A DNA stretch of 64,000 nucleotides, taken from contig NZ_BSDI01000001.1 in the NCBI RefSeq assembly GCF_027923225.1, positions 487,743 to 551,742 of the forward strand. The letters run 5' to 3'. How positions within the stretch are numbered: position 1 is the first letter of the stretch; every line of letters begins with the position of its first letter. Shown here in pieces: positions 32,504 to 40,851 of this stretch. A model generated the notes under the pieces. The model saw only the letters and a program-made list of their open reading frames with translations. It did no database searches and had not been told where the DNA came from. This DNA is from Phytohabitans aurantiacus. Its GTDB lineage: Bacteria > Actinomycetota > Actinomycetes > Mycobacteriales > Micromonosporaceae. Made by a program: the position numbers and the translations under genes.

Positions 32504-32648
32504 CGTGTCATCCCTGCCCGCTTCGGATGGATCGGCAAACTCGCGCGGTCAGCCTACGGCCGATAAGCGAAAGTGGCCATTGGTGTCCGGCACATGAGCG
32601 CCACTGGCACCCGCGTGCGGTACTCAAAAAGGAGAAAGCGGACCCGCA

Positions 32649-33413
32649 TCAGTGACGACGCGCCCGACGACTGTCCGAAGTAGACCCGGACCGCCCCGCG
32701 CGGGGCGCCTTCGACCGCCCGGCCGCGACGACCCGCTCCCGGACGATCTCCACGACGGTCACCGGCGGATCGATCAGGCCGGCACCACAGCGACGCACGA
32801 CCGGCTCGCCGCCACCCAGCCGGGTGAGCGCCTCGCGGTGCTCCGCCACCTCGTCGGCCGCCGAGGCGCCCTTGAGCGCGAGCAGTCGCCCACCGATGGC
32901 GGCCAGCGGCAGGCACCAACCGCCGAGCCGGTCGAGCGGTGCCACCGCGCGCGCCGTCACGACATCGGCCAGCGGTCGCTCCCGGCTCTCCTCCGCGCGC
33001 GCCCGAACCACAGTGACCGACTCGTCCAGGCCGAGCGCGGTCACCGCCTCGTCCAGGAAGGACACGCGCCGCGCGAGCGGCTCGATCAGGGTGACGGAAA
33101 GGTCGGGTCGGGCCACGGCGAGCACGATGCCCGGCAGGCCGGCTCCCGAACCGACGTCGACCACCGACGCTCCATAGGGGATCAGTTCCACCACGGCCGC
33201 GCAGTTGAGCAGATGCCGGTCCCACAGACGCGGCGCCTCCCGGGGACCGATCAGGCCACGGATCACGCCGTCGGTGGCGAGCAGGCCCGCGTACTCCGCG
33301 GCGAGGTCGAGCCGGTCACCGAAGAGCGCCTCGGCCGCTGGACGGAGCTCCGCCGGGACAGGCAACGGCCCGGGCGGCGGACCACCCGGGCCGAGTACTG
33401 GCTCACTAACCAC
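32649..33413 (-). CDS. rsmG: 16S rRNA (guanine-N7) methyltransferase RsmG
   Basis: A 254-residue class I SAM methyltransferase that modifies G527 of 16S rRNA (E. coli numbering). The SAM motif is VVDVGSGAGLPGIVLAV; conserved LWDRHLLNCAAVVELIP lies before it and ARAVAPLDRLGGWCLPL after. I start at the GTG at 33413, directly after the jag stop, so the two are probably coupled; the N-terminal 25 residues are Pro/Gly-rich. Loss of RsmG gives low-level streptomycin resistance in related bacteria. Position between jag and parA is standard. Confidence 0.93.
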   Translation of the reverse strand: MVSEPVLGPGGPPPGPLPVPAELRPAAEALFGDRLDLAAEYAGLLATDGVIRGLIGPREAPRLWDRHLLNCAAVVELIPYGASVVDVGSGAGLPGIVLAVARPDLSVTLIEPLARRVSFLDEAVTALGLDESVTVVRARAEESRERPLADVVTARAVAPLDRLGGWCLPLAAIGGRLLALKGASAADEVAEHREALTRLGGGEPVVRRCGAGLIDPPVTVVEIVRERVVAAGRSKAPRAGRSGSTSDSRRARRH

Positions 33414-33414
33414 G

Positions 33415-34023
33415 TCAGTCGACGGGGCGTACGACGATCCGCCGGTTGGGCTCGACGCCCTCCGACTCGCTTTCCACGCCCGCGATCGCGTTGACCACGT
33501 CGTGCACGCACTTGCGCTCGAACGCCGACATCGTCTCCAGGCGCACCGGCTCGCCGAACTCCTTGACCTTCTCGACCGCGTTCTTGGCGACCGCGGCGAG
33601 CTCCTTGCGACGGCTGGCGCGGTAGCCGCCGACGTCGAGCAGCAGCCGGCTCGGGGTGCCGGTCTGGCGGAACACAGCAAGCCGGGTCAGCTCCTGGAGC
33701 GCCTCCAGCGTCGCACCGCGCTGCCCGACGAGCGGCTGGAGCCGCCCGCCGACCACCTCGACGACCGGACGGCCGCTGGAGACCAGCTCGTCGATGTCGC
33801 CGTCGTAGTCGAGGATGTCCAACAGGCCCTCTACGTAGTCCGCGGCGATCTCGCTCTGCCGGAAGAGGTCCGAGTCGCTCGTGCCGTTCGCCGACGCTTC
33901 CTTCGCCTCGGCCTCCGGCTCGTCCTCCTCGTCGTCGTCCTGCTCGTCGTCCTGCGCCGCCTCGGTGGCCGCCAGCTCCTCGTCGAGGGCCTGTTCCGTC
34001 TGGGGAACGCTGGTGTCCGTCAC
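33415..34023 (-). CDS. khpB: RNA-binding protein KhpB/Jag (KH-R3H domains)
   Basis: 202 residues: an acidic disordered N-terminus of ~50 residues (DDEQDDDEEDEPEAEAKE), then a KH domain with the GxxG-like loop VGQRGATLEALQ, then an R3H domain with ERKCVHDVVN (Arg-x3-His). It binds RNA and is associated with SpoIIIJ/YidC in operons. The start is GTG at 34023 with GGAGATGACACC just upstream. The gene lies between yidC and rsmG, the near-universal position in the order yidC-jag-rsmG-parA-parB. Confidence 0.9.
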   Translation of the reverse strand: MTDTSVPQTEQALDEELAATEAAQDDEQDDDEEDEPEAEAKEASANGTSDSDLFRQSEIAADYVEGLLDILDYDGDIDELVSSGRPVVEVVGGRLQPLVGQRGATLEALQELTRLAVFRQTGTPSRLLLDVGGYRASRRKELAAVAKNAVEKVKEFGEPVRLETMSAFERKCVHDVVNAIAGVESESEGVEPNRRIVVRPVD

Positions 34024-34156
34024 GGTGTCATCTCCGTACTCACTCGTCCGGACCGTCTCCGGTCCGGTGGTTTCCCGTGGCCGGCGGTGGTGGCCGGCGT
34101 GCCACGGGCACGTCTTTCGTGTGCCTCGCGAAGGTCGCGATCAGGGGAGCGCCGCG

Positions 34157-34186
34157 GTGCCCGCCGGCGGCGTTGACGGCGGGCAC
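34157..34186 (-). terminator. Hairpin just after yidC
   Basis: A perfect 10-bp stem, GTGCCCGCCG (34157-34166) with CGGCGGGCAC (34177-34186), lies 7 bases past the yidC stop. A second, weaker stem follows at 34074-34108. They may attenuate transcription between yidC and jag. Confidence 0.5.
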
Positions 34187-34193
34187 GGTCGCG

Positions 34194-35210
34194 TCAGCCC
34201 TGGCGCTTCGCGGGGCGCCCCTTCTTCGGGTTGACCGGCTTGGCGCCGGGCCGCGGTGCGAGGGCCTTGCCGTCGACGGCCGGCTTGGTCTCCGGCTGGT
34301 CCTTGTCGCCCTTGCCGCGGCTGGAAGTGCCGGGCTTGGCGCTGGCGGCCTTGGTGCTGGCGGCCTTGCGGGCGGCCGGGCCGGGAATCGGCTTGCCGTT
34401 CTTGCCGGTCATCACCGGCGGCGGGTACTTGCGCAGCACCCACTGCTGCTGGCCGAGGGTGAAGAGGTTGTTGGTGACCCAGTAGATGATCACACCAATC
34501 GGGAAGATCGCGCCGGAAATGAGCAGTGAGGCCGGGATGCCGTACAGCATCAGCCGCTGGATCATCCGCTGCTGCGGGTCTTCGGCCCAGCCGGTCTTCA
34601 GGATCATCTGGCGGCTGGTCAGGTACGTCGTCGCGATCATGATGAGGACCAGGACGCCCGCGATCACCTTGACGGTGGTGCCGTTGGCGCCGAGGTCGGC
34701 CAGCTCCTGCGTCGACGAGCCGAACTTGCTGGCGATCGGCGCCGTGAACAACTTGGCGCTCGCCGCGCTGTCGAACTGGTCGGCCGCCCAGCCGTAGAGG
34801 GTCTTGGCGCCCTCGCCCTTGTTGGGGTTGAGCCGGCGGAGCACGTGGAACAGACCGAGGAAGACCGGGATCTGGAGGAACATGGGCAGGCAGCCCATGA
34901 GCGGGTTGGCCTTTTCCTTCCGGTACAGCTCCATCATTTCTTTCTGGAGCGTTTCCCGGTCACCCTTGTGCTTTTCCTGCAGCGCCTTGACCTGCGGCTG
35001 GAGCGCCTGCATGGCTCGCTGCGACTTGATCTGCTTCACGAAGACCGGGAAGAGGATCACCCGGACGGTGACGACCAGGAAGAAGATCGCGAGAATCCAG
35101 GCCCAGTTAGTGCCCAGCACCGTGTCTTCGGGCACGCCGATGGCGTCCCAGATCGAGTGCCAGGACAGCAGGATCCACGAGATCCCCCAGTAGATCCAGT
35201 CGAGACTCAA
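34194..35210 (-). CDS. yidC: Membrane protein insertase YidC
   Basis: 338 residues. A first helix near the N-terminus, then the conserved insertase core with five helices in all: WILAIFFLVVTVRVILFPVFVKQ, whose Arg is in the hydrophilic groove, the long coiled region with LQPQVKALQEKHKGD, PLMGCLPMFLQIPVFLGLFHVLRR, and TNNLFTLGQQQWVLRKY. The tail is ~75 residues of Lys/Gly/Pro. The start is TTG at 35210, overlapping the yidD stop by TTGA, with GGAG 7 bases upstream. It inserts membrane proteins alone or with SecYEG. Confidence 0.93.
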   Translation of the reverse strand: MSLDWIYWGISWILLSWHSIWDAIGVPEDTVLGTNWAWILAIFFLVVTVRVILFPVFVKQIKSQRAMQALQPQVKALQEKHKGDRETLQKEMMELYRKEKANPLMGCLPMFLQIPVFLGLFHVLRRLNPNKGEGAKTLYGWAADQFDSAASAKLFTAPIASKFGSSTQELADLGANGTTVKVIAGVLVLIMIATTYLTSRQMILKTGWAEDPQQRMIQRLMLYGIPASLLISGAIFPIGVIIYWVTNNLFTLGQQQWVLRKYPPPVMTGKNGKPIPGPAARKAASTKAASAKPGTSSRGKGDKDQPETKPAVDGKALAPRPGAKPVNPKKGRPAKRQG

Positions 35211-35479
35211 TTCGGGGCTCCAGTCACGTCGGCAGGTCGGCGTCGGTTCGGCGCGGGCACCGGGTCGTACCCGCCGGGATGGAATGGATGGCAGCGCAAC
35301 AGCCGCCAGACCGCGAGGCGGGACCCCCGGAGGGCGCCGTGCGTCGTAATCGCCTCGAGGGCGTACGCGCTGCACGACGGGTAGAACCGACAGCGGGCCG
35401 GCAGTGCCGGGCTTATCCAACGACGGTACGCGATGACGAGCGCGGCCAGCATTCGGGCCGCACCCCCGGGCTTACTCAC
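35207..35479 (-). CDS. yidD: Membrane protein insertion efficiency factor YidD
   Basis: A small ~90-residue protein with the family core: IAYRRWISPALPARCRFYPSCSAYALEAI then LRCHPFHPGGYDPVP. The CRFxPSCSxYxxEAI motif defines YidD, which helps YidC. I start at the GTG at 35479, which overlaps the rnpA stop by eight bases; an ATG at 35452 (MLAALVIAYRRW) is an alternative with less extension. It is coupled at both ends, rnpA-yidD and yidD-yidC (TTGA). Confidence 0.9.
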   Translation of the reverse strand: MSKPGGAARMLAALVIAYRRWISPALPARCRFYPSCSAYALEAITTHGALRGSRLAVWRLLRCHPFHPGGYDPVPAPNRRRPADVTGAPN

Positions 35480-35879
35480 GGCGGCCCCCGGTGGTACGGG
35501 CCGGCCTGCGGGGCGAGCGGGCCGCGGCGAGCGCGGCGTCGAGGTCGGTGCCCAGGCGCGCATACGGCTGGTCGGCGGCGGCCGGCAGCGCGCGTACGAC
35601 GAGGGTGCTACCGGGCGGCAGGTCGGCAAGCCGGTCGCGAACCAGGTGGCGCAGCCGCCGCTTGACCGTGTTACGCGTCACGGCGCTGCCGACTGCCTTG
35701 GACACGACAAAGCCGGCGCGGACCGGAAGGACTCCGGAACGCACCGGCTCATCAGGCTCTGCGAACTCCGCGGGAACGGTCAGGTGGACGACAACGGAAC
35801 CTCGACCGGCACGACGTCCTGTGCGGATCGTGCTGGCGAAGTCGTCACTGCGCCGAAGTCGATGCGCCGTGGCCAGCAC
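35472..35879 (-). CDS. rnpA: Ribonuclease P protein component
   Basis: 135 residues from a GTG. The family motif is GFVVSKAVGSAVTRNTVKRRLRHLVR (the RNR motif binds the P RNA). Conserved hydrophobics at LPPGSTLVVRALPAAA follow. With the RNA subunit it removes 5' leaders from tRNA precursors. It lies between rpmH and yidD on the minus strand, the classic arrangement. The C-terminal ~25 residues are Ala/Arg-rich and probably disordered. Confidence 0.93.
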   Translation of the reverse strand: MLATAHRLRRSDDFASTIRTGRRAGRGSVVVHLTVPAEFAEPDEPVRSGVLPVRAGFVVSKAVGSAVTRNTVKRRLRHLVRDRLADLPPGSTLVVRALPAAADQPYARLGTDLDAALAAARSPRRPARTTGGRRE

Positions 35880-35911
35880 GGCTGCCTCACCCCCCGGGCC
35901 ACCCGTGCGGC

Positions 35912-36049
35912 TCAGGCCGACAGGCGGGCCCGCCCCTTGGTACGGCGAGCGGAGACGATGGCGCGGCCCGCGCGGGTGCGCATGCGCAGCCGGAAACCGT
36001 GGGTCTTGGCACGCCGGCGGTTGTTCGGCTGATAGGTGCGCTTGCTCAC
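35912..36049 (-). CDS. rpmH: 50S ribosomal protein L34
   Basis: 45 residues, very basic: SKRTYQPNNRRRAKTHGFRL then RMRTRAGRAIVSARRTKGRARL, the full bL34 sequence. The true start is the GTG at 36049 with GGAGA about 7 bases upstream; a longer in-frame reading from 36094 has no support. It is the first gene of the rpmH-rnpA-yidD-yidC cluster, whose promoter should be in 36050-36260 facing left. Confidence 0.96.
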   Translation of the reverse strand: MSKRTYQPNNRRRAKTHGFRLRMRTRAGRAIVSARRTKGRARLSA

Positions 36050-36545
36050 GTCAGTATCTCCGTCTTCGTTGCGATCGTGGGCTCGGCCGAGCAAGACTGG
36101 CCGAGCACAGCATGCTCCGCCGGGCGACGGAGCAGCCGCTCAAGCTTACGCATGCCGAGAATGATCGTCAAACAGGGTCGTAGAGACACGCCGTACCCGC
36201 CGGATCACTCCATGCACAGTGCCCAATGCACCGTTTAGCAGCCTCCGAGAACGAACCGGTGTGGACAACGGTTGAAGGGTTGTGGACAACGCTGTTAGCG
36301 TGCCCGATTGCCGGTCGGCGTCAGGGGGTTTCTGTCGCTACATATCGGTGCAAAACCGGGCGAGGTGGTCAGTCGTTCGGCACGGTGTGGCCGCAGTAGC
36401 GTCACCGCAGGCCGAACAAAATCTGGCGCGCTTCAGGCGGGGGAGCCACAAACGGTCGGTACACAGGCTGTGGACAAGTTGTGGACAACGAACCGCGGCG
36501 GCGACGACCGGGTTGTGACTCGGAGGCGAAGGGGGTGGCGCGACG
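36050..36545. promoter_or_regulatory. Intergenic region upstream of dnaA with four DnaA boxes
   Basis: 496 bases without a gene between divergent rpmH and dnaA. Four identical DnaA boxes TGTGGACAA lie at 36260-36268, 36281-36289, 36469-36477 and 36480-36488, all in the same orientation and paired 21 and 11 bp apart. This is the dnaA promoter region and probably an autoregulatory site; the main oriC is on the other side of dnaA. Promoter elements for rpmH and dnaA must also be here, but I could not fix them. Confidence 0.8.
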
Positions 36546-38279
36546 GTGGCTGACAACGACCTGGCCGTGGTCTGGATGGCGGCGACCGAAGAGCTGGCCG
36601 ACGAGATCGTCTCGGCACAGCAGCGCGCCTACCTCCGGCTGACCCGACTGGGCGCCATCGTCGAAGACATCGCCCTGTTGTCGGTGCCGGACGCCTTCAC
36701 CCGCGACGTCATCGAGTCCCGGCTCCGCCCCGCGATCACCGACGCCCTCTCCCGCAGGCTGGGCCGACCCATCCAGGTCGCGGTGACCATCCGGCCGCCC
36801 GAAGACGGGCAGGGCCGCCCCTCCGGCACCCTCTACGGCAGCCCCGCCAGCGCGCCGGTCGTCGACGAGGGCCTCGCGGAGCAGCCCACCGGCTCGGCAC
36901 AGAAATCCGCGCCAGCATCCGTGTCGGCCGCCGCGGCCGTACCGGTCAACATGGACCCACGGCACGACCAGGAGACGCTTTTCGCGGCGCCGCCCGTGAA
37001 CCCGCGCAACGAGGCGCCGCCGGCCGATCCGTACGCCTATCAAGCCGACCTCCGCGAGCCCGACCGGTACCCGGAACTCGGCGGCCGCGACGAACCGACG
37101 GGTGAGTTGCGTCACGTTGAGACCTCGGACAGCGGACCGGGCCGGGCCGCCGCGCCTCCCGACCGCGGCACCGCGGTGGTCGACCAGCCGGGCCCGTCAC
37201 ATGTCGACAGGCGTCCCGGCACGGGCCAGGCTCCGGGTGTGGAGACCGGTGGTAACCGGCTCAACCCGAAGTACATGTTCGAGACGTTCGTCATCGGGTC
37301 GTCCAACCGGTTCGCGCACGCCGCGTCCGTGGCGGTCGCGGAGTCGCCGGCCAAGGCGTACAACCCGCTGTTCATCTACGGCAGCTCGGGGCTGGGCAAG
37401 ACCCACCTGCTGCACGCGATCGGTCACTACGCCACCACGCTCGGCAACGCGCGCTCGGTGCGGTACGTCTCGACCGAAGAGTTCACCAACGACTTCATCA
37501 ACTCGCTGCGCGACGACAAGACGAGCGCGTTCCAGCGGCGGTACCGGGATGTGGACATCCTCCTGATCGACGACATCCAGTTCCTGGAGAACCGGGAGCG
37601 GACGCAGGAGGAGTTCTTCCACACCTTCAATACGCTGCACAACGCGAACAAGCAGATCGTCATCACGTCCGACCGGTCGCCGAAGCAGCTGGCCACGCTC
37701 GAAGACCGGTTGCGTACCCGGTTCGAGTGGGGCCTGCTCGCCGACATCCAGCCACCCGACCTGGAGACGCGGATCGCGATCCTCCAGAAGAAGGCGGCGC
37801 AGGAGCGGCTGTTCGCACCGCCCGAGGTACTGGAGTTCATCGCCTCGCGGATCTCCAACTCGATCCGCGAACTCGAAGGCGCACTCATCCGGGTGACGGC
37901 GTTCGCGTCGCTGACCCGCTCGCCCGTGGAGCTGTCGCTCGCCGAGGAAGTGCTGCGCGACTTCATCCCGGACGGCTCGGGCCCGGAGATCACCGCCGAC
38001 CAGATCATGGTGTCCACCGCCGACTACTTCGGCGTGAGCCTGGAAGACCTGCGCGGTCACTCCCGCTCCCGGGTACTCGTCAACGCCCGCCAGGTCGCCA
38101 TGTACCTCTGCCGCGAGCTGACCGACCTGTCGCTGCCCCGCATCGGGCAGGCGTTCGGCGGCCGCGATCACACCACCGTCATGCACGCAGACCGGAAAAT
38201 CCGCCAGCAGATGGCGGAGCGTCGCTCGCTGTACAACCAGATCGCCGAGCTGACCAACCGGATCAAGCAGAACTCCTGA
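36546..38279 (+). CDS. dnaA: Chromosomal replication initiator DnaA
   Basis: 577 residues in four domains: I (1-~85), II, a long Pro/Asp/Gly-rich linker (to ~235), III, the AAA+ domain with Walker A GSSGLGKT (279-286), LLIDDIQFLENRERTQEEFF and sensor regions, and IV, the DNA-binding helix-turn-helix ending SLPRIGQAFGGRDHTTVMHA. The DnaA signature is exact. The start is GTG at 36546; the region just before is G-rich. It binds boxes of the TTGTCCACA type on both sides of the gene. The long domain II is typical of Streptomyces-like actinobacteria. Confidence 0.97.
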   Translation: MADNDLAVVWMAATEELADEIVSAQQRAYLRLTRLGAIVEDIALLSVPDAFTRDVIESRLRPAITDALSRRLGRPIQVAVTIRPPEDGQGRPSGTLYGSPASAPVVDEGLAEQPTGSAQKSAPASVSAAAAVPVNMDPRHDQETLFAAPPVNPRNEAPPADPYAYQADLREPDRYPELGGRDEPTGELRHVETSDSGPGRAAAPPDRGTAVVDQPGPSHVDRRPGTGQAPGVETGGNRLNPKYMFETFVIGSSNRFAHAASVAVAESPAKAYNPLFIYGSSGLGKTHLLHAIGHYATTLGNARSVRYVSTEEFTNDFINSLRDDKTSAFQRRYRDVDILLIDDIQFLENRERTQEEFFHTFNTLHNANKQIVITSDRSPKQLATLEDRLRTRFEWGLLADIQPPDLETRIAILQKKAAQERLFAPPEVLEFIASRISNSIRELEGALIRVTAFASLTRSPVELSLAEEVLRDFIPDGSGPEITADQIMVSTADYFGVSLEDLRGHSRSRVLVNARQVAMYLCRELTDLSLPRIGQAFGGRDHTTVMHADRKIRQQMAERRSLYNQIAELTNRIKQNS

Positions 38280-38794
38280 CATCTCTCCCTGAGCAGAGTT
38301 GTCCACAGGCTGTGGAGAACTCCTGTGGGTACCGCTGTGGACGTGTACGACAGGTGACGAGTTTGTCCACTGGCAAAGTCGCAAGTGTGTACAGCCTGTT
38401 GAAGGTTCTGGGGAAAACTCGTTGGAGGGACGGTTCCACGCTTCCCACAGCTGGGGAGAAACCCGGTGGATAGCCGGTGGATAGCCAGTGGATAGCGGTG
38501 GACAAACCTTGCTCGATCGCGAAGCTGTGGATCGGGAGGCCCCTTCAGGGCCGGGTTCTCCACACCTCGCCCACCCGTGGATAACGTTCTGACCGGCGCA
38601 GACGCCCGCTCTCCACAGAACCCACAGGACCGATGAAGACGATGAGTCTTCTCCTCTAAGAAGGTTCCAAACCCAATCACCACTCTGGGGAAAACCAAAC
38701 GTGCCAAACCCCTGGGGTCGGCGCACGCGATCAAGCAGGTAGCCCCTATCGTCGTGAGGGCAGTTTGCCCACCAGTCGACGCGGAGGCACAGGC
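38280..38794. other. oriC: Replication origin oriC between dnaA and dnaN
   Basis: 515 bases without a gene. Strong or near-consensus DnaA boxes: TTGTCCACA (38299), TGTGGAGAA (38311), TTGTCCACT (38363), TGTGGATCG (38526), TTCTCCACA (38556), CGTGGATAA (38576) and CTCTCCACA (38609). A phased set of weaker boxes lies at 38463-38505. A less GC-rich stretch at about 38630-38700 is a possible unwinding element. The number and spacing match the actinobacterial oriC. Several boxes deviate at one or two bases, which is normal for origins of this group. Confidence 0.9.
38463..38505 (+). repeat. Tandem 11-bp repeats of weak DnaA boxes
   Basis: CCGGTGGATAG (38463-38473), the same (38474-38484), CCAGTGGATAG (38485-38495) and CGGTGGACAA (38496-38505) form a contiguous tandem. 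The period of 11 bp places every box on nearly the same face of the helix. It lies in the middle of oriC. Confidence 0.85.
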
Positions 38795-39928
38795 ATGAAG
38801 TTCCGAGTCGAGCGCGACGCGCTCGCCGATGCTGTGGCGTGGACGGCGAAAAGCCTGCCCAACCGGCCATCTGTGCCGGTGCTCGCCGGAGTGATGCTGC
38901 GGGTCACCGACGGCCAACTCGGCGTCTCCGGCTTCGACTACGAGGTGTCCAGCCAGGTCAGCGTCGATGTTCAGGGAGACGCCGACGGCGCCGCCCTGGT
39001 CTCGGGCCGGCTGCTCGCTGAGATCACCAAGGCCCTGCCGGCCAAGCCGGTCGACATCGCCGCCGTCGGTGCCCATCTCGAACTGGTCTGCGGCAGCGCG
39101 CGGTTCACCCTGCCCACCATGCCGGTCGAGGACTACCCGACCCTTCCGGAGATGCCCGCCAGCGCCGGCACCGTCGACGCCGCCGCGTTCGCCGCCGCCG
39201 TCGCGCAGGTGGCGGTCGCCGCTGGCCGTGACGAGACGCTGCCGATGATGACCGGCGTCCGCATCGAGCTGAATGGCAGCACTCTCGCCATGCTCGCCAC
39301 CGACCGGTACCGCCTGGCGATGCGCGAGATGCAGTGGCGCCCGGACGACCCCGAGATCAGCATCAACGCGCTCGTACCGGCGCGCACGCTCGCCGACACC
39401 GCCAAGACCCTCGGCCCGCTCGGTGGCGACGTGACGCTCGCGCTCGCCCACGGTGGCGCCGGCGAGGGCATGATCGGTTTCGCGGGCGGCACCCGGCGCA
39501 CCACCAGCCGGCTGCTCGACGGTGCCAACTACCCGCCGGTGCGCTCGCTCTTCCCGGCCTCGCACAACGCCGAGGCGCGTGTGACCGTGGCGTCGCTCAA
39601 CGAGGTGGTCCGCCGCGTCGCGCTGGTCGCCGACCGCACCACCCCGGTGCTGCTGAGCTTCAGCGACGAGGGCCTGGTGGTCGAGGCGGGCGGCACCGAG
39701 GAGGCGCGCGCCAGCGAGGCCATGGAGGCCACCTTCAGCGGCGAGTCGCTGACCATCGGCTTCAACCCGCAGTACCTGCTCGACGGGCTCGCCGCCGTGG
39801 GCTCGCAGAACGCCGTGCTGTCGTTCGTCGACGCGTTCAAGCCCGCCGTGATCTCGCCGGCGGGTGATGATGGTGAGATCATTCCGGGCTACCGGTATCT
39901 GATCATGCCAATCCGGGTAACCCGCTGA
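38795..39928 (+). CDS. dnaN: DNA polymerase III beta subunit (sliding clamp)
   Basis: A 377-residue clamp in three similar domains, beginning MKFRVERDALADAVAWTAKSL. Landmarks: VLAGVMLRVTDGQLGVSGFDYEV in domain I, ATDRYRLAMREMQW in domain II, and the C-terminal YRYLIMPIRVTR that forms the binding pocket (MPIR). The ATG at 38795 has GGAGG 8 bases upstream and decides the start over an in-frame codon at 38765. It encircles DNA and tethers polymerase and repair proteins. Confidence 0.97.
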   Translation: MKFRVERDALADAVAWTAKSLPNRPSVPVLAGVMLRVTDGQLGVSGFDYEVSSQVSVDVQGDADGAALVSGRLLAEITKALPAKPVDIAAVGAHLELVCGSARFTLPTMPVEDYPTLPEMPASAGTVDAAAFAAAVAQVAVAAGRDETLPMMTGVRIELNGSTLAMLATDRYRLAMREMQWRPDDPEISINALVPARTLADTAKTLGPLGGDVTLALAHGGAGEGMIGFAGGTRRTTSRLLDGANYPPVRSLFPASHNAEARVTVASLNEVVRRVALVADRTTPVLLSFSDEGLVVEAGGTEEARASEAMEATFSGESLTIGFNPQYLLDGLAAVGSQNAVLSFVDAFKPAVISPAGDDGEIIPGYRYLIMPIRVTR

Positions 39929-39972
39929 CGGGCGGTTCAGCGGGCAGCCCGGAAAGCAAGGGGGACGCGACA

Positions 39973-40848
39973 ATGCAGCTAGGGCTGGTGGGGCTCGGCC
40001 GGATGGGCGGCAACATGCGCGGGCGACTGCGCGCCGCCGGGCACGAGGTCATCGGATACGACCGCAATCCGGAAGTCAGTGACGTCGAGAGCCTGGCCGG
40101 GCTCATCGAGCGGCTTGCGTCGCCGCGGGTCGTCTGGGTGATGGTGCCGGCCGGCGTGACCGACGCGACGATCGACGAGCTGTCCGGGTTGCTCAGCGAG
40201 GGCGACCTGATCATCGACGGGGGCAACTCGCGCTTCAGCGACGACGCACCGCGCGCGGAGCGCCTCGGCAAGGTTGGCATCGGGTACATGGACGTTGGCG
40301 TCTCTGGCGGCGTCTGGGGGCTCGAAAACGGGTACGCGCTGATGGTGGGCGGCGATGCCGAGCACGTGGCACGGCTGGCCCCGATCTTCGAGGCGCTCAA
40401 GCCCGAGGGTCAGTTCGGCTTCGTGCACGCCGGGCCGGTCGGTGCGGGGCACTACGCGAAGATGGTCCACAACGGCATCGAGTACGGGCTGATGCACGCG
40501 TACGCCGAGGGATACGAGCTGCTGACCAAGTCGGAGATCATCACCGACGTGCCCGGTGTCATCAAGTCGTGGCGGGAGGGCTCGGTCGTCGAGTCGTGGC
40601 TGCTCGACCTGCTCGACCGGGCGCTCGACGCCGATCCGGAGCTCGCTGCCCTGAGCGGCTACACCGAAGACACCGGCGAGGGGCGATGGACCGTCGAAGA
40701 GGCGATCCGGCTCGCGGTGCCGATGAACGTGATCGCCGCGTCGTTGTTCGCCAGGTTCGTGTCCCGTCAGGACGACTCGCCGGCGATGAAGGCGGTGTCC
40801 GCGCTGCGCCAGCAGTTCGGCGGCCACGCGGTCCGCAAGTCCTCGTAA
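39973..40848 (+). CDS. gnd: 6-phosphogluconate dehydrogenase (decarboxylating)
   Basis: A 291-residue member of the shorter Gnd class (often NAD-dependent, GndB-like). The Rossmann motif GLVGLGRMGGNM is at the start; IIDGGNSRFSDDAPRA, DVGVSGGVWGLENGYALMVGG and the catalytic-lysine region GAGHYAKMVHNGIEYGLM are intact. It makes ribulose-5-phosphate in the pentose phosphate route. Its place between dnaN and recF is typical of Streptomyces- and Micromonospora-like genomes, not of mycobacteria. AAGGGGGAC precedes the ATG. Confidence 0.94.
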   Translation: MQLGLVGLGRMGGNMRGRLRAAGHEVIGYDRNPEVSDVESLAGLIERLASPRVVWVMVPAGVTDATIDELSGLLSEGDLIIDGGNSRFSDDAPRAERLGKVGIGYMDVGVSGGVWGLENGYALMVGGDAEHVARLAPIFEALKPEGQFGFVHAGPVGAGHYAKMVHNGIEYGLMHAYAEGYELLTKSEIITDVPGVIKSWREGSVVESWLLDLLDRALDADPELAALSGYTEDTGEGRWTVEEAIRLAVPMNVIAASLFARFVSRQDDSPAMKAVSALRQQFGGHAVRKSS

Positions 40849-40851
40849 CGC

